From Rubrobacter sp. (lineage in GTDB: Bacteria; Actinomycetota; Rubrobacteria; Rubrobacterales; Rubrobacteraceae), in assembly GCA_013815575.1 (NCBI GenBank), contig JACDFX010000007.1, positions 1 through 16,949 on the forward strand: DNA of 16,949 nucleotides, written 5' to 3'. Under the pieces are notes generated by a model that did no database searches, was not told the DNA's origin, and saw nothing but the letters and a program-made list of their open reading frames with translations. Below, piece after piece: positions 1 through 7,222 of this stretch. The translations under genes were made by a program, and so were the position numbers. How positions within the stretch are numbered: position 1 is the stretch's first letter; every line of letters begins with the position of its first letter.

Positions 1-1
1 C

Positions 2-961
2 GGTACCGGCTTCGCCTTCGACGTGATCGTGGACCGCGCCCTGGATATCGGCCGCTGTGAGATGGGCGGGCGCTCTCTGGGCTGGCTCTCGCCGGTAGGC
101 TTCGCGGGCCCGTGGTTCGCCGAGACCGAGGGCCTGGGATTCTTGCGCAACTGGGGTGGCGGCCTGCTCACGACCGCGGGCCTCGACCACGCCCTCTCCA
201 TGGCCGAGGACACCGCCGAGCACTACCACTACCCGCCGAAGAAGACCGAGGGCCACGGCCTGCACGGGCGCGTCTCGAACCTCCCGGCCAGGCTCGTCGG
301 CTACGGAGAGCGGTGGAGTGGCGACGAATGCGTCCTCTGGGCCGAGGGCGAGGTGCGTCAGGCGGCGGTCTTCGGCGAGAACCTCGTGCTCCGTCGACGC
401 GTCGAGGCGAGGGTGGGGGAGTCCAGGTTCAAGATCCACGACGAAGTCGAGAACGCGGGCTTCGACCCGACGCCGCACATGTACCTCTACCACGTCAACG
501 TCGGCTGGCCCGTAGTGGACGATGGCGCGGAGCTCCTCGCGCCCGCCAGTAGCGTCTCCCCGCGCGGCGACTACCCGGCCGAGGGCTACGAGAAGTTCCA
601 CGGCCCCGAAAAGGGCTACGTCGAGCGGGTCTTCGAGCACGACCTCGCCGCGGAAGAGGACGGAACCGTGCCGGTCGGCGTGGCCAACCGGGGCGCGGGC
701 CTCGGTCTCTACCAGCTCTACAGGAAGGACCAGCTCCCCTACCACTTCATCTGGCGGATGCTCGGCGAGGGGACCTACGCCGTCGGTGTCGAGCCCAGCA
801 CCAACCGTACCGCGGGACGGCTCGACGCCAGGGAGCGCGGGGAGCTAATCCAACTCTCCCCTGGAGAGAGGCGCCTCTACGACCTGGAGCTCGGCGCCCT
901 CGACGGAAGAGAGGAGATCGACCGCTTCGCCTCCCGCGTCGGAGCCCTGGGCCCGGGATAG
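2..961 (+). CDS. DUF4432 family aldose-1-epimerase-like protein (5' truncated)
   Basis: The reading frame is open from the first complete codon, so the true start lies left of the window. About 320 residues are visible and the gene ends with TAG. The sequence reads like the DUF4432 family, a branch of the galactose mutarotase fold: an N-terminal VDRALDIG stretch, then WLSPVGFAGPWF, then GHGLHGRVSNLPAR, then YLYHVNVGWPVVDDGAELLAP. In mutarotases histidines and a carboxylate catalyse anomer interconversion; the His of HGLHGR and of LYHVN are the obvious candidates here. No signal peptide can be judged because the N-terminus is missing. A role in presenting a sugar for the oxidative sugar-acid pathway encoded further right is possible, but the gene is about 3 kb away and on the other strand from frmAB, so that is inference. 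The family call is firm; the substrate is unknown. Confidence 0.8.
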   Translation, partial: GTGFAFDVIVDRALDIGRCEMGGRSLGWLSPVGFAGPWFAETEGLGFLRNWGGGLLTTAGLDHALSMAEDTAEHYHYPPKKTEGHGLHGRVSNLPARLVGYGERWSGDECVLWAEGEVRQAAVFGENLVLRRRVEARVGESRFKIHDEVENAGFDPTPHMYLYHVNVGWPVVDDGAELLAPASSVSPRGDYPAEGYEKFHGPEKGYVERVFEHDLAAEEDGTVPVGVANRGAGLGLYQLYRKDQLPYHFIWRMLGEGTYAVGVEPSTNRTAGRLDARERGELIQLSPGERRLYDLELGALDGREEIDRFASRVGALGPG

Positions 962-966
962 AAACG

Positions 967-995
967 TCCCGCGGCCCTTGGACATCGACGCGGGA
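967..995. terminator. Candidate bidirectional terminator between convergent genes
   Basis: Arms TCCCGCG (967-973) and CGCGGGA (989-995) form a perfect 7-bp stem with a 15-nt loop. The hairpin lies in the 57-nt gap between the stop of the DUF4432 gene and the stop of frmB, which converge. There is no clear T-run on either side, so it is called on position and symmetry only. Confidence 0.35.
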
Positions 996-1018
996 GGCCG
1001 GGGGCAAGTGTCCGGCGG

Positions 1019-1870
1019 TCAGCCTTCCAGGGCCGCGGCGTGGTGTCGGATGTGGTCCTCCATGAAGGTGGAGATGGTGTAGTAGGAGTGGTCGTAGCCC
1101 TCGCGGCGGTTGAGGGTCAGGGGCTGCCCCGACTCGGCGCAGGCCTCCTCCAGGACTTCGGGGAGGAGTTGCTCTTCGAGGAACTGGTCGGAGAGGCCCT
1201 GGTCCACGAGGATGTTCCGTCCGTCGGCGAATGGATGCCCGCGCACTATTTCGCTCGCGTCGTAGGCCTTCCAGGCCTCCCTGTCCCCCCCGAGGTAGCC
1301 GGTAAAGGCCTTCTCGCCCCAGGGGACTCGGGTCGGGGCGGAGATGGGGGCGAAGGCCGAGACGGAGCGGAAAAGGTCGGGGTTCTTGAGGGCGCAGACG
1401 AGGGCGCCGTGGCCACCCATGGAGTGGCCGAAGACGCCGGCGGCGTCGGGCCGGGCGGGGAAGTGCCCACCGACGACGAGCGGCAGTTCTTGCGTGAGGT
1501 AGGAGTACATTCTGTAGTGTTGGGACCAGGGCTCCTCGGTGGCGTCCACGTAGAAGCCGGCGCCGGTGCCGAAGTCCCAGTCCTCGTCCTCGCCGGGGAC
1601 GTTGGCGTCCCTCGGGCTCGTGTCCGGCGCGACCAGCATCAGGCCGTGTTCGGCGGCGTGGCGTTGGGCTCCGCCCTTGATCATGAAGGTCTCTTCCGTG
1701 CAGGTCAGGCCGGCCAGGTAGTAGAGGACCGGGACGGGCCCCTCCGTGGCCTGGGGGGGCGTGTAGACGGCGAAGCGCATCCCGCCGTCGCAGGCCTCGG
1801 AGTGGTGGCTGTAGAAGCCGGTCTTGCCGCCGAAGCTGGCGTGTTCGCTGTGGGTCTCTATGTTCGTCAT
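1019..1870 (-). CDS. frmB: S-formylglutathione hydrolase (esterase D family)
   Basis: It hydrolyses S-formylglutathione to formate and glutathione, the second step of glutathione-dependent formaldehyde oxidation, in the cytoplasm. The 283-residue length matches human esterase D and E. coli FrmB. Visible family marks are YYLAGLTCTEE near residues 50-60, the nucleophile motif GHSMGG with Ser150, a probable acid at Asp228 in DQGLSDQFL, and the catalytic His261 in DHSYY. The spacing of Ser to His (111 residues) is that of esterase D. ATG at 1870 begins 4 nt after the frmA stop, so the two genes are almost certainly co-transcribed and translationally coupled. The ring of downstream sarcosine oxidase and demethylation genes supplies a plausible formaldehyde source. 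No internal damage is seen. Confidence 0.95.
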   Translation of the reverse strand: MTNIETHSEHASFGGKTGFYSHHSEACDGGMRFAVYTPPQATEGPVPVLYYLAGLTCTEETFMIKGGAQRHAAEHGLMLVAPDTSPRDANVPGEDEDWDFGTGAGFYVDATEEPWSQHYRMYSYLTQELPLVVGGHFPARPDAAGVFGHSMGGHGALVCALKNPDLFRSVSAFAPISAPTRVPWGEKAFTGYLGGDREAWKAYDASEIVRGHPFADGRNILVDQGLSDQFLEEQLLPEVLEEACAESGQPLTLNRREGYDHSYYTISTFMEDHIRHHAAALEG

Positions 1871-1874
1871 ACGG

Positions 1875-2984
1875 CTAGAACGTCACGACGCTGCGGATGG
1901 ACTCGCCGCTGTGCATAAGGTCGAAGGCCGTGTTGATCTCTTCGAGGGGCATGGTGTGGGTGATCATGGAGTCAACCTCGATCTTGCCCTCCATGTACCA
2001 GTCCACGATCTTCGGAACGTCCGTCCTGCCCCTGGCCCCCCCGAAGGCCGACCCCTTCCACGTCCTGCCGGTGACGAGCTGGAACGGGCGCGTGGAGATC
2101 TCCTCCCCCGTCCCCGCCACCCCGATGATGACCGACTGCCCCCAGCCCTTGTGGGCGCACTCTAAAGCCTGGCGCATCACGTTGACGTTGCCGATGCACT
2201 CGAAGGAGTAGTCCGCCCCGCCGCCCGTCAGGTCCACGAGGTAGGGTACGAGGTCCCCCTCGACCTCGCTCGGGTTGACGAAGTGGGTCATCCCGTACCG
2301 CTCGGCTATGGCCTTCTTGGCCGGGTTGAGGTCGACGCCCACGATCTTGTCGGCCCCGACCATGCGCGCGCCCTGCACGACGTTCAGGCCGATGCCCCCG
2401 AGGCCGAAGACGACGACGCTGGAGCCTGGCTCGACGCCTGCCGTGTAGACCACGGCCCCGAGGCCTGTCGTCACGCCGCAGCCGATGTAGCAGACCTTGT
2501 CGAAGGGGGCGTCCTCGCGGATCTTGGCCGCCGCGATCTCCGGCAGCACGGTGTAGTTGGAGAACGTCGAGGTCCCCATGTAATGGTAGAGCTCCTCCCC
2601 GTTCAGCGAGAGTCGGCTCGTACCGTCCGGCATTACGCCGCGCCCCTGCGTGGTCCGGATGGCCTGGCACAAGTTGGTCTTCGGGTTGAGGCAGTACTCG
2701 CACTCCCGGCACTCGGGGGTGTAGAGCGGGATGACGTGGTCCCCCTCCTTGAGGCTCTTGACCCCGGGTCCCACGCCCACCACGATGCCCGCCCCCTCGT
2801 GGCCCATCACGGTGGGAAACAGCCCTTCAGGGTCGGCCCCGGAGAGCGTGTACGCGTCCGTGTGGCACACCCCGGTGGCCTTGATCTCCACCAGGACCTC
2901 GCCCTCCTTCGGGCCTTCCAGGTCAACAGTCTCGATGCTCAACGGTTTCTCGGCCTCGAAGGCGACCGCTGCTCTTGTCTCCAT
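1875..2984 (-). CDS. frmA: S-(hydroxymethyl)glutathione dehydrogenase / class III alcohol dehydrogenase
   Basis: Zinc-dependent NAD(P) dehydrogenase that oxidises S-hydroxymethylglutathione, formed spontaneously from formaldehyde and glutathione, to S-formylglutathione; class III enzymes also reduce S-nitrosoglutathione. Its 369 residues are the usual length. Catalytic zinc ligands are Cys40, His62 (GHEGAG) and Cys169 (IGCGVTTG). The structural zinc lobe has Cys92, Cys95, Cys98 and Cys106. The Rossmann nucleotide motif GLGGIG is at 194-199 and VGVDLNP follows. The ATG at 2984 has a strong Shine-Dalgarno GGAGGAGGAG just upstream, on the complement of 2986-2995. It is the first gene of frmAB. 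A mycothiol-dependent homologue (MscR) would be the alternative in an actinobacterium, but pairing with an esterase D type hydrolase argues for glutathione. Confidence 0.95.
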   Translation of the reverse strand: METRAAVAFEAEKPLSIETVDLEGPKEGEVLVEIKATGVCHTDAYTLSGADPEGLFPTVMGHEGAGIVVGVGPGVKSLKEGDHVIPLYTPECRECEYCLNPKTNLCQAIRTTQGRGVMPDGTSRLSLNGEELYHYMGTSTFSNYTVLPEIAAAKIREDAPFDKVCYIGCGVTTGLGAVVYTAGVEPGSSVVVFGLGGIGLNVVQGARMVGADKIVGVDLNPAKKAIAERYGMTHFVNPSEVEGDLVPYLVDLTGGGADYSFECIGNVNVMRQALECAHKGWGQSVIIGVAGTGEEISTRPFQLVTGRTWKGSAFGGARGRTDVPKIVDWYMEGKIEVDSMITHTMPLEEINTAFDLMHSGESIRSVVTF

Positions 2985-3087
2985 CTCTCCTCCTCCACTA
3001 CCCGGTTACGGCCCAACACAATAGCACGGAGTGAAGGCCAAACTGGAGACGGGGACCACGCCGAGACGCGGAAAGGGCGGACGTGCG

Positions 3088-3136
3088 GATCTACGTGTTC
3101 CCTCGCGCCGATCAACGTGGCGTATCTATCGGCGCG
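3088..3136 (-). promoter_or_regulatory. Candidate frmAB promoter overlapped by a 9-bp palindrome
   Basis: Arms CGCGCCGAT (3104-3112) and ATCGGCGCG (3128-3136) form a perfect inverted repeat with a 15-nt spacer. Reading the minus strand, TTGATC (3115-3110) and TAGATC (3093-3088) are separated by 16 nt and could be -35 and -10 boxes for frmA, with the palindrome lying over the -35. That would be a repressor or activator site, perhaps formaldehyde-responsive. The -10 is poor (3 of 6), so this is tentative. The rest of the 261-nt frmA/hydrolase gap holds only the two hairpins listed next. Confidence 0.3.
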
Positions 3137-3157
3137 GTAACCGAGTCTTACTAAATA

Positions 3158-3192
3158 ACGGCGGGGCTATTTCCCCCCTCCTGCCCCGCCGT
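3158..3192 (-). terminator. Candidate terminator of the alpha/beta hydrolase gene
   Basis: Arms ACGGCGGGGC (3158-3167) and GCCCCGCCGT (3183-3192) form a perfect 10-bp stem with a 15-nt loop. On the minus strand the stem is followed by TATTTAG, a weak T-rich tail. It lies 54 nt past the hydrolase stop and before frmA, so it probably separates the two minus-strand transcripts. Confidence 0.5.
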
Positions 3193-3198
3193 CTATCT

Positions 3199-3225
3199 TT
3201 CGTGCAGAATCTTCGTCCGCACGAA
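3199..3225. repeat. Inverted repeat TTCGTGC / GCACGAA
   Basis: Perfect 7-bp arms at 3199-3205 and 3219-3225 with 13 nt between. A further CGTGCA core follows at 3250-3255. It sits between the hydrolase stop and the 10-bp hairpin, so it could be a second stem of the terminator region or a protein-binding site. No function can be assigned. Confidence 0.3.
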
Positions 3226-3245
3226 TATCCGCCGCCGGCGGCAAT

Positions 3246-4163
3246 TTATCGTGCAAGGTCGGACGGGGATTGGGGTCTTATCTGGCCCTCTACTCGGGTG
3301 AGGAACTCGTCGAGCGTGGAGAGGAAGCGCTCGTGTTCTTCGGCGAACGGGTAGTGCGAGCTCCGCCCGAAGAGGACGAGCTCCGAGTTCGGTATGCCCG
3401 CGTGGAGATCCCGCTCCTGGCCCGCGGCCATGCCATCGTACCGGCCGGCGACGACGAGCGTAGGCCCGGTTATCCCTCTGAGACGTGGACGCAGGTCCCA
3501 CGTGGCGAGCGGGCCGGGCACCGGGGCGTTCGGTTGGCCCCACATGGCTGCGTTCGCCTCCACGTCCATCTTCGACAACGCCCGGTTCAGCCAATCGGGC
3601 CACGGGTCGAGCCGGCAGGAGTAGCGCCGGTGGAAGAGATCCATGGCCTCCCCGTATTCCGGGTCGTCGAAGGTGCCCGCCGCCTCGTGCTTGCGGATAG
3701 CACTCCGCGCTTCACGTGGCAGCTTCTCGTAGAAGTCTTGCCGACGATCGAGCATCGTTCTTCCGCCCGCCACGGCCCCGACGAGGACCAGGCTCGCGAG
3801 GCCGCCCGTCCCGCCCAGCGCGTGCTCCATCGCCAGGAGGCCGCCCCACGAGTGGCCTAGAAGGTGGACGGCGTCGAGCCCGAGTTCGCGCCGGACTACC
3901 GCAAGCTCCTCCAGAAAAAGCCCGACGCTCCACGGGTTGGGAGCCGCGGTACGGGTAGAGTTGCCGCAGCCGAGCTGGTCGTAGAACACGACCGGGCGTC
4001 CGGTTCGCGCCAGATCCGCCAGGGGTTCGAGGCTGTCGTGCGGGAGTCCGGGTCCTCCGTGCAGCGCCAGCACGGGAAGCTTGCGCTCCGGAGGGCTTGC
4101 CGGGTCGCCGAAGACCCGATACCAGGTCTCGAAACCGTCGAAAGAGATCCTGCCTTCGCCCAT
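3246..4163 (-). CDS. Alpha/beta hydrolase, proline iminopeptidase-like (peptidase family S33)
   Basis: A 305-residue cytoplasmic alpha/beta hydrolase. It has the oxyanion motif HGGPG at residues 35-39, YDQLGCGNS near 61-69, the nucleophile elbow GHSWGG with Ser105, an acid at Asp243 in AGRYD, and a catalytic His270 in SSHYPFAEE. HGGPG together with YDQLGCGNS is the signature of prolyl aminopeptidases and close relatives (tricorn-interacting factor F1, amidases, epoxide hydrolases), which cleave N-terminal proline or small amides. The true substrate cannot be read from sequence. ATG at 4163 is chosen; GTG at 4166 is equally possible. Neither has a close ribosome site: GGGGAGG lies about 25 nt upstream on the minus strand (4195-4189), and no in-frame start sits nearer to it. 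It is monocistronic, divergent from the UxaA-family gene, and separated from frmA by hairpins. Confidence 0.85.
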   Translation of the reverse strand: MGEGRISFDGFETWYRVFGDPASPPERKLPVLALHGGPGLPHDSLEPLADLARTGRPVVFYDQLGCGNSTRTAAPNPWSVGLFLEELAVVRRELGLDAVHLLGHSWGGLLAMEHALGGTGGLASLVLVGAVAGGRTMLDRRQDFYEKLPREARSAIRKHEAAGTFDDPEYGEAMDLFHRRYSCRLDPWPDWLNRALSKMDVEANAAMWGQPNAPVPGPLATWDLRPRLRGITGPTLVVAGRYDGMAAGQERDLHAGIPNSELVLFGRSSHYPFAEEHERFLSTLDEFLTRVEGQIRPQSPSDLAR

Positions 4164-4320
4164 CACAAGCCAGGCCGCACGACGTCGTCCTCCCCGGTCG
4201 TTTGGACCGTCGGGGACCCATCATACCCCGGAGGGGATCGCGGCTCTCGCCGCGGACGGAACGGCAAGATACTCTGGGGTAGACTTGCTCCGAACAGTCC
4301 CTAGAGCGATGGGAGGCAGC
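4164..4320. promoter_or_regulatory. Divergent intergenic region, hydrolase / UxaA-family gene
   Basis: This region must carry promoters for both flanking genes. On the minus strand TATGAT (4225-4220) is a good -10 hexamer (5 of 6) about 50 nt ahead of the hydrolase start, but no -35 stands out. A compact inverted repeat, CGCGGC (4239-4244) and GCCGCG (4249-4254) with a 4-nt spacer, is a candidate operator midway between the genes. On the + strand TAGACT (4280-4285) is a weak -10 candidate for the dehydratase gene. None of these is certain. Confidence 0.3.
4311..4316 (+). promoter_or_regulatory. Ribosome binding site deciding the UxaA-family start
   Basis: GGGAGG lies 4 nt before GTG 4321. 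The in-frame ATG at 4309 overlaps this site and has no Shine-Dalgarno of its own, so GTG 4321 is preferred as the start. The frame remains open further upstream to 4081, but that stretch overlaps the opposite-strand hydrolase and is unlike SAF-domain sequence. Confidence 0.55.
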
Positions 4321-7125
4321 GTGAACCCCAACAAAGACCGCTTCGACTTCGATGAGGTCGGCAGGCTTCCCGCCGCCGGTGACAACGTGGCGATAGCGAC
4401 CCGCCGCCTGGAGGTGGGGACCCGTTTCTCTTACGAAGGCTCTGAGCTCGAGGTGCCGCACACCGTCCTCGAAGGCCACCGCTTCGCCGTCGAAGAGATA
4501 CCCGAGGGCGAAGACCTCCTCTCCTGGGGGCTGCCTTTCGGGTGGGCCACGAAAGATATCGCTCCGGGAGACTATGCTTGCAACGAGAAGATCCTGCACG
4601 TCCTGCACGAGCGTTTCAGGCCCACCTCTACCCGTTCCACCGAAGACCCTGAGGGGACCTCGGACCAGGGCGGGGGACGCGTCCCGGGCGGCTACCGCAA
4701 GGCCGGCCTCGATCTGCCCGAGACCGCCAACTTCCGCGACGCCGAGCTCGAACCCTACGTCCTGGACGAGGAGGGTTTTCGTCCGGGTGAACAGGTGCCG
4801 CCCTACGACGAGCCCCGCGCCTTTATGGGCTACCGGCGCGGCGGAGGACGGGGCGTCGGGACGCGCAACTACCTCGTCGTGCTGGGCGTCAACTCGCGGC
4901 TCACGGGCTTCGTGCGGGCACTTGAGTGGGAGATGAACGGCGTGGCGGACGGCTACGAGAACGTGGATGGCATCGTTTGCGTCGCCCACACCGAGGGGGG
5001 AGAGGGCCGGACGCCGAACAACCTGGATCTTCTGCTGCGCACCTTGAGCGGCTTCATGGTCAACCCCAACGTGGGGGCGGTGCTCGCCATCGACGGTGGC
5101 GACGAGGGCGCCGTTGCCAACGGGACGCTCCGCCGCTACGCCGAGGAACACGACTACCCTCTGGACGAAGTCCCGCACGAGTTCATGAGCCTGGAGGGGA
5201 GCTTCCGGGCCGACCTGGAGCGGGCCAAGGCCCGGGTGATGGACTGGATGGAGAGCGTGAACGCCGCCCGGCGCACGGAGGAGCCGCTCTCGGAGCTCAA
5301 GATAGGACTTCAGTGCGGCGGGTCGGACGCGTTCTCGGGCGTCTCGGCCAACCCGCTCGTCGGGTGGGTCTCGAAGGAGGTCGTGCGGAACGGCGGGGCG
5401 GCCAATTTGGCTGAGACGGACGAGCTGATCGGGGCCGAGCGTTACGTCCTGAAGAACGTGAAGAGCGCCGAGACGGCGCGTCGCTTCCTCGGGGCGGTCG
5501 AGCGGTTCAAGGAGCGGGTCGGCTGGCACGGGCACACGGCGGAGGACAACCCTTCGGGCGGCAACAACTTTCGCGGGCTCTACAACATCTCCATAAAGTC
5601 CATCGGGGCCGCGAGGAAGAAGGACCCGGAGGTGAGGGTGGACCACGTCATCGAGTACGCGGAGCCCATGCGCGGTGGCGGCTTCTACTTCATGGACAGC
5701 CCCGGCAACGACCTGGAGAGCGTGGCGGGTCAGGTCGCGTCGGGGGCCAACATGATCTTCTTCACCACAGGCAACGGCTCCATCACCAACTTTCCCTTCG
5801 TCCCGACCATAAAAGTCGTCACCACCACTGGCCGCTACGACCTCCTCTCCAAGGACATGGATGTCAACGCCGGCGCCTACCTCGATGGCGTCCCAATGGA
5901 CGAGCTCGGCGAGGAGATGTTCGAACGGACCATCACCGCCGCCTCGGGCGAGAAGACCGTCGGCGAGCGGGCCGGGCACGCCCAGGTCTCCATCTGGCGC
6001 GACTGGAAGCAGACGGGACCGGATAATCTGGAAAAACTGGAGAACGCCGCCGAGCCCGACGGCGAGCCGCTACCCGTGAAAACCGGTGTTCCGGAAGTGA
6101 ACTTCTCCTTCGAGGCCATAAAGACGCGGCGTGGTCCCGTCACGGACCAGGTCGGGCTGGTGATGCCGACGAGTTTGTGCTCGGGCCAGATCGCACGCCG
6201 CATAGCCAACCGCCTCAACGAGCAGGGTGGGGGCTTCGCCGGGGACAAGGTCACCCGCTTCGTCGCCCTGCCGCACACGGAGGGCTGCGGCGTCTCCGCC
6301 GGCTCCGCCGAAGCCATCTACTCCCGCACCGTGCTCGGCTACCTCGCCAACCCCACCGTCCGGCTCGCCCTCCTACTCGAACATGGCTGCGAGAAGACCC
6401 ACAACGACTACTTCGAGAACCGCCTCGCCGAACGCGGCCTCGACCGCGACCGATTCGGCTGGGCCAGCGTCCAGCTAGACGGCGGCATAGAGAGCGTGGT
6501 CCAGAAGGTCGAAACCTGGTTCTCGGAGCACCTGAAGGCCTCCGACGATTTGGAGTACGAGGGCGCCGGACCCGGCGCCCTGCGGCTCGGTCTCCACGCC
6601 GCCGGCCCCTTGCCTGACGAAGCGGCCCGCGCCCTGGCCGAGACGACGCTCGCCGTCGTCGGCTCGGGCGGCACGGTCGTCGTCCCGGAGACGGCGGCGG
6701 TGCTCGGCTCGAAGATCTACCTGGACGCCGTGCTCGGGGAGCACCCGGTCCAGAATACCCTGTCCTACGGGCAGGCCTTCGAGAAGTCCGGCTTTCATGT
6801 CATGGAGTCGCCGACGGACCACTGGGTCGAGACGGCGACGGGGCTCGGGGCGACGGGGGTGGAGTTAATGCTCGCTCACGTCGCCGGGCGGCCGTTGCAG
6901 GCGCACCGCATGATCCCACTGGTCCAGGCCTCCTCAGACCCCGAAACCATCCGCAAACACGCCGACGACCTCGACACCCTTCTCGACGAAGGCCCAAACG
7001 GTTGGACGGAAAAGATACTGGAGACCGTCGCGGCCGTTGCCTCCCGCGAGTACACGCCCAGGCTCTTCGAGGCGGGCAACACGGACTTCCAATTCACCCG
7101 CGGGCTTCTCGGCGTCTCGATGTAA
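4321..7125 (+). CDS. UxaA/GarD-family sugar-acid dehydratase with tandem, reciprocally degenerate duplication
   Basis: This 934-residue protein is nearly twice the usual ~500 residues of altronate (UxaA) or galactarate (GarD) dehydratases, which remove water from aldonic or aldaric acids to give 2-keto-3-deoxy acids. Residues ~1-100 form the SAF-like domain. Copy 1 begins at FMGYRRGGG (168). Its first half lacks the family cysteines: HTEGGEG at 223-229 replaces HTxGCG, and DGGDEG near 258 replaces the GCE motif. Its second half is intact, with QCGGSD (Cys332), MDSPGND (458) and DMDVNAG (512-518). Copy 2 begins near 611: its first half is intact (Cys620, HTEGCG with Cys656, HGCE with Cys690), but its second half has decayed (HAAGPLP at 759-765 in place of QCGGSD; MESPTDH at 828) and lacks about 50 residues. 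It stands alone on the + strand, convergent with a 2-keto-3-deoxy-acid operon it probably feeds. The substrate is unknown. Confidence 0.88.
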   Translation: MNPNKDRFDFDEVGRLPAAGDNVAIATRRLEVGTRFSYEGSELEVPHTVLEGHRFAVEEIPEGEDLLSWGLPFGWATKDIAPGDYACNEKILHVLHERFRPTSTRSTEDPEGTSDQGGGRVPGGYRKAGLDLPETANFRDAELEPYVLDEEGFRPGEQVPPYDEPRAFMGYRRGGGRGVGTRNYLVVLGVNSRLTGFVRALEWEMNGVADGYENVDGIVCVAHTEGGEGRTPNNLDLLLRTLSGFMVNPNVGAVLAIDGGDEGAVANGTLRRYAEEHDYPLDEVPHEFMSLEGSFRADLERAKARVMDWMESVNAARRTEEPLSELKIGLQCGGSDAFSGVSANPLVGWVSKEVVRNGGAANLAETDELIGAERYVLKNVKSAETARRFLGAVERFKERVGWHGHTAEDNPSGGNNFRGLYNISIKSIGAARKKDPEVRVDHVIEYAEPMRGGGFYFMDSPGNDLESVAGQVASGANMIFFTTGNGSITNFPFVPTIKVVTTTGRYDLLSKDMDVNAGAYLDGVPMDELGEEMFERTITAASGEKTVGERAGHAQVSIWRDWKQTGPDNLEKLENAAEPDGEPLPVKTGVPEVNFSFEAIKTRRGPVTDQVGLVMPTSLCSGQIARRIANRLNEQGGGFAGDKVTRFVALPHTEGCGVSAGSAEAIYSRTVLGYLANPTVRLALLLEHGCEKTHNDYFENRLAERGLDRDRFGWASVQLDGGIESVVQKVETWFSEHLKASDDLEYEGAGPGALRLGLHAAGPLPDEAARALAETTLAVVGSGGTVVVPETAAVLGSKIYLDAVLGEHPVQNTLSYGQAFEKSGFHVMESPTDHWVETATGLGATGVELMLAHVAGRPLQAHRMIPLVQASSDPETIRKHADDLDTLLDEGPNGWTEKILETVAAVASREYTPRLFEAGNTDFQFTRGLLGVSM
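4822..7122 (+). repeat. Protein-level tandem duplication inside the UxaA-family gene
   Basis: Copy 1 spans about 4822-6090 and copy 2 about 6151-7122. Matching landmarks are HTEGGEG (copy 1) with HTEGCG (copy 2), LKIGLQCGG with LRLGLHAAG, LAETDELIGAERYVL with VPETAAVLGSKIYL, and MDSPGNDLESVAG with MESPTDHWVETATG, in the same order. No clear DNA-level repeat is evident, so the duplication is old. Confidence 0.7.
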
Positions 7126-7131
7126 GAGGCA

Positions 7132-7170
7132 GGGCCCGCGAACACGACGCCACGCTCCGGACGCGGGCCC
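7132..7170. terminator. Candidate bidirectional terminator between UxaA-family gene and SDR gene
   Basis: Arms GGGCCCGCG (7132-7140) and CGCGGGCCC (7162-7170) form a perfect 9-bp stem with a 21-nt loop. It lies in the 97-nt gap between two convergent stop codons, where a shared terminator is expected. No T-run follows on either side. Confidence 0.5.
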
Positions 7171-7222
7171 CGGATTTCCAGGGCGTGGAAGGAGTGCGCC
7201 ACGTCGAGAAGGTGTGAGCCCC

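Noticed and set aside
2283..3140. 285-codon + frame opposite frmA
   Set aside because: It is antisense to a clear class III alcohol dehydrogenase, and its sequence has no family features.
4081..4320. Upstream extension of the UxaA-family frame by 80 codons
   Set aside because: It overlaps the hydrolase start region, the residues look random, and a ribosome site directly precedes GTG 4321.
3712..5979. 755-codon open frame on the minus strand
   Set aside because: It is antisense to the UxaA-family gene and partly out of frame with the hydrolase. Its composition (Arg, Gly, Pro, Val-rich, no recognisable domain) is that of a shadow frame in GC-rich DNA.
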